64,000 bases of DNA from Podospora comata (Eukaryota > Ascomycota > Sordariomycetes > Sordariales > Podosporaceae). This document shows, one piece after another, positions 56,255 to 64,000 of the stretch (the stretch's first letter is position 1; the number at the start of each line of letters is the position of its first letter). The DNA is taken from the NCBI GenBank assembly GCA_017354895.1, contig CP071494.1:4774001-4838000 (forward strand). Reading direction: 5' to 3'. The position numbers and the translations under genes are program-made. The notes beneath the pieces were generated by a model. The model was given only the letters and a program-made list of their open reading frames with translations, was not told the DNA's origin and searched no databases.

Positions 56255-58781
56255 TTAAACCACAAATCCAAATGTACCCACCACTTTGCGAGCCACTCTT
56301 TCCACTCCCTCAAACCAGCGCTTTGGTGGTGGCCCTTCATCGACTGCTGTGGCTGTGTCCTCGGCAGGGTCAAGTGCGGATAATTTTCTCTTTCGACCTC
56401 GACTATCCGCGTCGACCATTTCACCAAGGGCTGTATCAAAGTCCTGGAGGTCAAGGTCCAAATGTGATACAAATCTGCTGTTATTCTCATCTGAACGGAA
56501 TCTGTCGAGCTCCAGATCCAGCTCCAAATCAACCACTGTACCGTAACGGGCCCAGCAGTTAGGATCCTCTGCATCTTTACAACTGACAGAAAGCTCAACC
56601 ATTTGGGTGTATGTATGATAAATGGTCCTAGAGTTTGCCAATATTAGATGAGCATTTTTCTTCTCAGTACCATAGGCAGCCGATGAGAGGACCATCAAAA
56701 CAGACTCACCCCGTATCCGGGCCTCCAAGAGGCCATAATCCATCCGGCTGAAACCTTTCAAAGGCGAAGCTAGAAATTGACTTCTTGACGACACACTCCT
56801 CGATGAGCTGAACCAAGACTGCCGTGGAGGCAGATTCCTGATGGAGGATGCCAAGCTTCTGGTGTCTGTACTGCTGGATGACTCTAGGTGCAGCGGGCGC
56901 ACCTGAACGAAGGGTGTCGATGAAGCTCTTCTAACATATGTATCACGGAATTAGTATCTGTATCCGCCCGTTCTCGAATAGTAAAGCGGGAATTTGTGTA
57001 CTGACCAGTCCTTTCAGGCTTCCATGATCCCAGTCTTTGGTTGTTTTCCTGAATTTCTCGACAGATGTATACACGATACGCATGGCGCACAAAACAATAG
57101 CGGGATCATAAGCTTCTCGCGGATCTGTGTCCTCGGGACTAAGCGTCTTGTTGATGAGGTAGAACAACCTGAACGCAAGATCTTCAACCCGATGTGCCAG
57201 TGTATACATCAGTTCGAGGATAAGGTTCCTGCCCATGATAGGCCCGATGCCCTTCATTCTAGACAATCGTTCATAGTGAATCAGGTGAGTGTTCCAGTTG
57301 AAAAGAAGCCCGAGATAAAAGGCACACCGCGACGAGGCAACTATGGCCCTCTGCTGATGGGGCATTAGCAAAGACAGGCCTCAACGTTATATCACACCTT
57401 ACGTGGAAATGGAGATACATACGTCAAGTTCCGATAAGGCTTGCATCTCCCGTCCGGGAGCCATTCCATCTGCAAAGACATCCAACAAGGTCGCAGAAAA
57501 TGAGGGCTCAACATATGAGTCAGAGGCATCGGCGTAATCCGGCGTGGGACGTTGTGGATAGATGGTTCATGCGAATTGTGTGGCTAGTCATGGAATATGG
57601 TGAATAAACCTTGTTTTCACCTCCGCTGTCAATGTGGCAAGGAATGTGGTCGTTTGTTGAGAACAAGCTCTCGAGATTCATGAACCCGTCTTGGAAGGTC
57701 ACTTTGTCGATCTCCACACGAAGTGAAACCAGAAGCTCGTGGGTCGCCTCTGTTTGAACGCAATATTTAGCGACTCAACCTACCATGAATTCTAAGGGCT
57801 TTATACTCACTGATGTCAAAAAACATAACCAGGGGCATGGGAAGGTGGTCTTTTATGCCAGTGCTAGGGGTCATTTTGCTTGCCTTCTGAGAAAGTCGGT
57901 TGTATCGGCTGCATGCTCCTGGAGCCCCATCGCACTATAGACGTTAATCTTACTGGGGAGAGTCCGGGGTCAAGCAGGAAGAAAAGGGTACGGTACATAC
58001 ACTGCCGGTTTTCTTTGCAAAAACGCACTCTGCACAAACAAACCTTCGTATGCGTTGATTTGACGCCTGGGAATCCATGGCGCCAGGACCAAGCTGATGA
58101 CCCGCTTCAAAATATACCTTCGGGTGCAAGTTCTCAGCTAGCATGGGAAGAAGTGCCATTCCACCATCCACAACCGGTATGGGGTGGGTCTTAACTGTCC
58201 CATAAACACTCGTGCAGTCACATTCGGACACTGCACTTGCCATCGGATCCATGGAAGGTTTGTTGTTGCCATGAAGGAGAGGTAGGTCCCAGTTTGAGCT
58301 CACAAGACCACAAATTTGATCCTCCTCAATGCACCTGACTTGTAAGGGATATTCTGAAGCCTGTATTGCACAGTGTTCGCGTCGATGATCAAAAGAATAG
58401 TGTGGATCGACCCATAGGAGATTTCGTGGCGTTGGTATGCCAGGCCCGATTTGGGGTGCATAGTCGCGTGAAGCTGAGTGTTTTCCCGGGGTGCTTTTCC
58501 GGGATGGCGTGCAGGTTGCTCGCTCCAGTAGGTTCTCTGCTGGTCGGTTTGGGGGACGGTATGCTTCCTCCTGAATCTGATAAATGGTTAGTGCTGGGGT
58601 TTATAAGTCCTAGTCACGTTGCAAATGATAATGGTCTTCTAACCGTAGGTTGAATGAAAGCAAAAGTGGATTCATCGATCTGGTAGTCTCGAAGCCAATC
58701 ATATGAAGAAAAGTCAAGTAAAGCATCAATATCATTGTCGGTCCCGCATGTCAAACCTGGATCTCCTGGGCTGGTCTCCAT
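56255..58781 (-). CDS. Regulator-like multi-exon gene with incomplete Zn2Cys6-type motif; model tentative
   Basis: Minus-strand exon blocks fit one gene. They are METSPGDPGLTCGTDND... (start ATG 58781); a long open block with IQEEAYRPPNRPAE to HQLGPGAMDSQ; RIRRFVCAECVFAKKTGS (GTATGT donor after it); CDGAPGACSRYNRLSQKASK through LVMFFDI; ATHELLVSLRVEIDKVTFQD; YADASDSYVEPSFSATLL; RAIVASSRCAFYLGLLFN through DWDHGSLKGL; LGILHQESASTAVLVQLIEE; and a last exon ending KVVGTFGFVV at 56255. The Cys pattern has the first four cysteines of a fungal binuclear zinc cluster, but the last two positions read Tyr and Ala. A second start at 58078 (MDSQAS) would put the cluster N-terminal, the usual place. The exon borders are approximate. 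A pathway-specific transcription factor is the best guess. Confidence 0.45.
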
Positions 58782-59169
58782 GATTGTTGTAAGCCGAGAC
58801 GCAAAGTGAGTGCTACAGATGACGGGAGTTCGGGTGAGTTTGAAGAGACGTCAGGAAGGCAATGAGGAACAATCTGGGCAGTCATATCGGTCAAGTTCAT
58901 AATAAACAGACCCTACCTTGATCTTCAGAAACCAAGTGGCCAAGGTAAGGTAAGGCAAAACAAACGGGCAGCATTATGCTTACATTTGATTGGCCGAGGG
59001 TGCCCGTGGCTTGCTCGCTTCGACGGCCAGCGTCTCGGAGACTGCATATATTCGTATAGAGGGGTCTCTGCCGTCGGGTTTCGCTTGCTGCACACATGTG
59101 TACGGTTTTAACGACACAATCACCGTCGGTCTTGTCACTGGCAAGTTTGCTTTTTTCCGATTATCAGTG
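58782..59169. other. Spacer upstream of the regulator-like gene and the HET pseudogene
   Basis: Divergent spacer with no supported gene. A short minus-strand open frame (MNLTDMTAQ...) near 58900-58760 overlaps the regulator start in another frame; it could be an upstream ORF. Confidence 0.4.
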
Positions 59170-61244
59170 ATGATGGTGCTATTCTCGCCCTACCGCTATC
59201 GGTCTTTGCCGCACGATGACTCCATCCGAATTCTGCGGATTCATCCGAGCCCTCGCCGCGATGCGCCAATTCGATGCAGACTGGACATCCGTCGTCTTTC
59301 TGAGCTGGCACCACCGTACGAAGCACTTTCATACACTTGGGAGATGCATTAGACACAGTGTAGATATTCATCGGAGATACCGATGCCCAGCTTAAGGTCA
59401 CTTGGAACTGTTTCAACGCGTTGAAAACCTGCGACTTGCCCGACACCCCCCGCCCAATGTGGATTGACGCCATTTGCGTCAACCAGGAAGATAACGAAGA
59501 AAGATCACATCAAGTCCGGATGATGGACCGGGTATATGCCTCAGCCAGTCGCACCGTCGTTTACCTCGGAGAAGAGACATCTAGCAGCCGAACCGTTTTC
59601 AAAGATCTTACCCAGGCTGTTGATGGGCCCTTCAAACTCTTTGAGGATGGCACCTGGAGACCAGAACGCCCTAGTCCGGATGAGGGTGTAGTGGTGGGAT
59701 TGGAAGAGCTGATTGACCGTTCATGGTTCTCTCGAATCTGGGTACAACAAGAGGTATATGTGAGCGACAGAAAATCGGTCCTGGTAGTGTGTGGTTTAAA
59801 TCACGCCTCGTGGGAGCTGCTCCATCGCTGTCTCTTCGGGTACAAAAGGTAGACCTTGGTAGTCAACCGATCTGCAGCTCCCGGTGTACTCTCTTTATCC
59901 TCTTATAAAGAGAAGCTTCCCACCTGGTGGAGTTTGTGGAGAGACCTCGACTCAACTAGATCGTGTCAAGCAACTGACCTCCGAGTCAAAGTATTTGCGC
60001 TGAAAGCCCTAATCGGTCCCGGGAGCATCAGTCTGGATCACATCATCGACTATTTTCGAAGTCTTGAATCAGTTCTGGCCGCAGTTACAAAGTACTTACT
60101 ACCAATCATAGGCTTAACGTTACTGTTGGCCGTCCGCCATCCCCATGGTCGCGTTGGTCTTGCTTCTTGGGTCCCCGACTGGTCTCAAACGCAGCCACTG
60201 TGGGGCTTGGATGCCTTTGGTTTGGCCGTCCGAAAAGCCATGGGCAACACCAAAAAAGGATATGTTAACGAAAGGCCAAATGAGTTAGTACCTGGTACCT
60301 ATCCAGCGCTCATCAACCTGTTGAGGTACCTGTAAGGCTGAGTAACCCGAGCCAATCTTTGCTGCAGTTTTAATTACATCTTTTTTTCCAAGGCCCTAGA
60401 ATATGACCCTGGAGTTTTGTGTGTAGATGGTTGGCGTGCTGGGAGTATCACCGGATTGGGGGCAACGTTCCGTTTTTGTGACACAAAAGACACAAAGCAA
60501 CAATTGGCACGCATTCAGGAAGTTACACGGCGGCTAAAGAGGGATGGGATAATACCCGAGGGCTATATTCTACCATCTCACATCAAGGATCACAACATCA
60601 TATCATGTGGGTGTGCGTCCGTTGTTCATATCTCTACCCCACAGTCTAACTAACCAATAACACTAACCACTTCTTGCTTAGCATTCAACAATCTAGGCAC
60701 GATAGAAATGAGACAGCTTTTTACCAGAGGCCTTGTTTCGGCAGGTGATGAGGATGAACTGGTACGTGTTACTTACGTACCTGGCGAAACACGCCACCCC
60801 AAGCATATGCATCATTCTCGCATACCTTTCCCCCATTGTCGCCAGGTTGAAACCGCTACTGATATATGTTTCATTAAACAGAATAGCATATACCTTGATT
60901 GGTTTCCCGCCGAAGGAGGCGTTCCTTCGTAGATAATCCCGGAGGCCTCACGACACTTGAATGGCTGTAAGTTCTTCGTGATTGGGGAACGTCTTATTGG
61001 AATAGCACCCGAGGCTGCACAAGAGTCAGATGTTCTTTTTATCATCAAGAAAACACATTGGCCATGTCTCTTACGACCAGCTTCGGGTGGGCGCTGGCAA
61101 CTTGTCAGTGGAGATTGTTATGTCATGGATTTGGAGGAAGAAGTTAGGTATAAGGAACTTCAGTTTTCCGTCAGAGGAACATGGGATGGGCCGAGAATTG
61201 AGGGTTGGTTGGACGAGGAGCCAGAAAAGTTGGAAGTCTGGTAG
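59170..61244 (+). pseudogene. HET-domain gene, inactivated
   Basis: HET-family blocks follow in order on the plus strand: RCRLDIRRLSELAPPYEALS and YTW near 59280-59340; RPMWIDAICVNQEDNEERSH; QVRMMDRVYASASRTVVYLG; WFSRIWVQQEVYVSDRKSVL; ASWVPDWSQTQP; and a C-terminal block (GCKFFVIGERLIGIAPEAAQ, LVSGDCYVMDLEEE) to 61244. Lesions are visible. One base is missing at the SYTW/GDAL junction near 59340. An in-frame TAG stands at 59361-59363 (TV-stop-IFIGDTDA). Another TAG is at 59850-59852 and a further stop at 60333-60335; introns may explain some of these later ones. The missing base and first TAG lie inside the HET core, so the product cannot be full length. It is the second HET locus here; the first (48178-50235) is intact. 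Confidence 0.8.
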
Positions 61245-61601
61245 ATTCTAAAATAACCGGGAGCACATCACCTTTTGACGGAGTTCTGGGTGAAGGAGTT
61301 GCAAAAATGCCCCGGAGCTGTAGCTTTCAGAGTGTGAGGCGGTAGACTGTCCCACTTTTTAGAGGCATTCAGGGGCTGATATCAACGTCAACAGATTCGC
61401 TCGGTACTATATTGGTGCTAACGTACTTGCGTTCCGGAACTGGAAGCTACTACCTGCTCTAGACTGTTTGCCATTTAGCTTCGGATTGCGTCATTTGGAG
61501 TCGCTGTCCGCCATGAACATCAAGACAACTGACAGCTATATGATCTCAACAGCCAGGGTCATATATTTGCGTATTCTGAGACCTTAACGTGTCCTCCAAG
61601 G
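61245..61601. other. Spacer before the oxygenase frame
   Basis: No gene seen. It would contain the promoter of the downstream oxygenase-like frame. Confidence 0.45.
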
Positions 61602-62604
61602 ATGGAAAGAACACCAGACTTTCCGGCAATCCCTGTCATTGATCTGTCCCGCTGTTATGATCCAAGCACAAGGCCTGAGCTTTTAGCCGATCTTCGCCAT
61701 GCGTTGACCGACGTGGGGTTTCTGTACCCCATCAATCACCGTCTTTCCGACGTTACCAATGCAATCATTGACATTCTGCCATAGCTTTTTGCTCTTTCGC
61801 CTGAGCAAAAGTGTGAAGTAGCACTTATAAACTCACCCCATTTCCTTGGCTACAGCGGTGAAGCAACCGAGACAACAGCAGGCCAACCTGATATGAGGGA
61901 GCAGTTTGAGTTTGCAACGGCGTCATCCGATGTCTGGGAAGATGGAGGTAGAAAGGGTCCATTACTCCAACGACTTCAGGGCCCTAACCAGGTACGTAGT
62001 CTGCCAGGTGAAATCTTCATTGTACCTTAGTAAGAAGACTTCAAAGTGGCCCAGAGTCTCATCTAAAATTAGAGGAGCCATAACCTCGTACATATCCTCT
62101 CTCTCAGACCTATCCATAACCCTTATGTCATTGGTTGCTGAAGCTCTCAATCTCTCGCCCGATAGCTTTGATCACTTCCTCTCAAACTTCAACCGTCTCA
62201 AACTCATCAGATACCCCCCGCCTACTTCAACCAGGGATACCAAAACCCAAGGTGTAGGCCCCCACAAAGATTCCTCAGGCTGGTTCACGTTCCTTCTCCA
62301 AGCCTCTGGGCCAGATGTCAAAGGCCTTCAAGTCTTGAACAACAACGGCGACTGGATCGACGTCCCACCGATCGAGGGAAGCCTCGTGGTGAACATTGGC
62401 CAGGCCTTCGAAGTAGTCACGCACGGTGTATGCAAAGCCACAGTTCACCGTGGCATTCTGGACGGCCTGAGAGAAGATAGATACAGCGCCGCATTCTTTC
62501 AGGGGATCAGAGGGAGCCTGACCAGGACGGAGGCGACAGAGAAATTAAGACATCACTTTGAAGGATGGGACGCAAAGGGCAAGCCTGCAGCGATCGCAGC
62601 ATAA
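61602..62604 (+). pseudogene. 2-oxoglutarate/Fe(II) oxygenase (isopenicillin-N-synthase-like) with one in-frame TAG
   Basis: Reads as a complete member of the 2OG-Fe(II) family except for one stop. Exon 1 is 61602-61991 and exon 2 is 62047-62604; the 55-nt intron (GTACGT...CAAAG) falls between codons and rebuilds the family motif GPNQWP. Landmarks are IPVIDLSRCYD, LRHALTDVGFLYPINH, YSGEATETTAGQPDMREQFE, the metal ligands His and Asp in VGPHKDSSGWFTFLLQA, the distal His in CKATVHRGI and the RYSAAFF (R-x-S) 2OG site. The TAG at 61782-61784 stands where relatives read a residue within LP-x-LFALSPEQK. CAG to TAG is a single C-to-T change in a CpA context, the RIP signature. It may be a recent pseudogene, a polymorphic null allele, or low-level readthrough. 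Confidence 0.8.
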
Positions 62605-62907
62605 GATGTTGAGTCGCCCTTTTTGAGGGGAAAATATGAAACGTGGGGGGAGAGCCAGCTAAGAAAGAAGATTAGGAGTCATCAGGATGTTGGGAGGAGG
62701 TGGTATCAGGAAGTTTGGGATGGATACATGGAGGATGTATAAAGAAGCTTCAGGAGAGTCATTATTCCTACCAGGTATTTATATTCCCCAATCGATATCT
62801 GGTATACCACGTAAAGCCATAGTGGCTCGATCACGGCCTGTATAGACAAGTCCAAAAACCAAAAGCAAAATCCCATACGCACATCTCAGCTATTACTGAG
62901 TAGGTAG
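62605..62907. other. Intergenic, convergent 3' ends
   Basis: A short spacer between the 3' ends of the oxygenase frame and the F-box-like gene. It contains A-rich stretches fitting polyadenylation. No gene was seen. Confidence 0.5.
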
Positions 62908-63864
62908 CTACCTCCTTCTCAACCGGCTTTGCCAGTAACCGAGAGTCTTCATCCGCTCTTCAATCCTCTTTTCCAACTCCTCCTTCCATTCTGGGTATTC
63001 GTCATCGCCACGCTCTTGAGATCTGGCGTCCTCCATCGTGTCTGAGAAAATGTCCCTCGCAATACAAAGCGGGCATGCAACCCGATAGCCGCACCCTACC
63101 CTCTCGAAATACCAAACATGTCTCGCCGGGCCCGGGCATCGACCACCGGGGCATATAAACCGTCCTCCACCACATACCCAGCAGTTTCCATTATCCACCC
63201 ACGAAATGACATCAGGTACGGTGAGGTCGAAATACAGACCCGATGGGGCAGAAGTTGAGCTGGGGCTGATGCTGACATCAAAAATTTGATCTGGAAGCTC
63301 AACAAGTGTAGGAATCCTGGTAGTGGAGGCGTAGGGTAAACCAGAATTCTTATCCCAGTCGTCTTCCTTGACCTCTTGTGTGTTGATCTGAGCTGCCCTT
63401 TCCGCTGTGGCGAATTGTAAATACCACTCAAAATCACCAACAATTTGAGGATTGGGAAGCCTTCCAGCGAGAACCTTTCCGTTGTTGTAGAAGTCGAGAA
63501 TAGGGTACGGCTCATATGGTAGTTCGAACTTTTGGCCGACGCAACGGGCAACCGTTGTGTTCACGTTGTCGGAGACTACAGCGTTGATGGACTGAATCTT
63601 GACGAAACAATGCTTCGGATCCCGGAGAGCTGCCGCCTGTGCCTCGTCCAAAATCATCGACCAGAGTTCGGGCGGAAATGATAGGTCGCGCTGTCTGGAC
63701 TTGATACAGTGAGATCCATTGCGGCTGATCAGGTCTTCGATCCAGTTAACAGTGGCAAGTTCGGTACTGAGGAACATAAGTTGATCCTTCAGGGAGTCGG
63801 GGCTCTTTGACATAGAGCTGATGCTCGCATGGTCAAAAAGTTTCATGGTAGAAGAAAGGTGCAA
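62908..63864 (-). CDS. Unknown protein with F-box-like start and Cys-rich C-terminal module
   Basis: A single-exon protein of 318 residues; family not recognised. Residues about 61-75 (LSFPPELWSMILDEA) match the first helix of an F-box. The middle is unremarkable. At about residues 226-275 a cysteine module reads NCWVCGGGRFICPGGRCPG and CGYRVACPLCIARD, four CxxC-like pairs that may bind zinc. The C-terminus is a charged helix (EYPEWKEELEKRIEERMK). The start may be codon 1 (63864) or codon 7 (MKLFDH). If the F-box is real it would link to SCF ubiquitin ligase, with the Cys module as the likely target binder (inference). Confidence 0.65.
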   Translation of the reverse strand: MHLSSTMKLFDHASISSMSKSPDSLKDQLMFLSTELATVNWIEDLISRNGSHCIKSRQRDLSFPPELWSMILDEAQAAALRDPKHCFVKIQSINAVVSDNVNTTVARCVGQKFELPYEPYPILDFYNNGKVLAGRLPNPQIVGDFEWYLQFATAERAAQINTQEVKEDDWDKNSGLPYASTTRIPTLVELPDQIFDVSISPSSTSAPSGLYFDLTVPDVISWVDNGNCWVCGGGRFICPGGRCPGPARHVWYFERVGCGYRVACPLCIARDIFSDTMEDARSQERGDDEYPEWKEELEKRIEERMKTLGYWQSRLRRR

Positions 63865-64000
63865 TGGTTGTCTGTTAATTGGATTGTGTGACTGAAACTT
63901 GCTTGAGAAGAAGAGAAAAGAAAAAGCAAATGCAGAAGGTTACCTGGTGTAAAAAGGAGGTTTTATAGTGAGGAACTGGAGAGCACACTCAAGCCACCCA

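Noticed and set aside
59856-60335. Separate plus-strand gene within the HET region
   Set aside because: In the same frame as the HET block upstream and reads as its continuation; treated as part of the pseudogene.

Overview
The window is nuclear DNA of a filamentous ascomycete, most likely a sordariomycete of the Sordariales. The evidence is the gene style (short 45-75 nt GT-AG introns, long intergenic spacers, monocistronic genes), the family repertoire (HET-domain incompatibility genes, DUF1996, DUF3455 and But2-like secreted proteins, a Slt2/MAK-1-type MAP kinase) and inactivated genes with nonsense codons of the C-to-T type expected from repeat-induced point mutation (RIP). No viral, bacterial, rRNA, tRNA or CRISPR feature was found.

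Layout. 0-18 kb is mostly housekeeping: a TMEM234-like membrane protein, an unknown small multi-exon gene, proteasome subunit alpha-1 (SCL1/PSMA6), a WKF-domain nucleolar-type protein, a KpsF/GutQ-like SIS protein, a low-molecular-weight tyrosine phosphatase and the cell-wall-integrity MAP kinase. Directly behind the kinase stop codon lies an unexplained in-frame open frame. 18.8-19.6 kb holds a secreted DUF3455 protein. About 6.5 kb with no recognisable gene follows (19.6-26.2 kb). 26-30 kb carries two hotdog thioesterase-like genes flanking a broken RNase T1-type gene.

30.6-35.3 kb is the most interesting locus: a 745-residue ATP-grasp ligase and a fungal nicotianamine synthase, head to head across a 1.35-kb spacer holding four copies of an ACCTTG-NN-GG motif that resembles half of a Zap1-type zinc-responsive element. 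This suggests a two-gene metal-chelator system.

37-56 kb is rich in secreted and surface genes: a But2-like protein, two single-pass membrane proteins with beta-propeller ectodomains (one lectin-like, one kelch-like), an unknown secreted protein, DUF1996 and a Cys-containing secreted protein. Among them sit a PAP2 lipid phosphatase, an SDR dehydrogenase and an intact HET gene. 56-64 kb is accessory and decaying: a regulator-like gene with an incomplete zinc cluster, a HET pseudogene, a 2-oxoglutarate oxygenase frame broken by one TAG, and an F-box-like orphan.

Splice coordinates were worked out by hand from consensus sites and frame continuity. Family calls rest on motif recognition, not database search.
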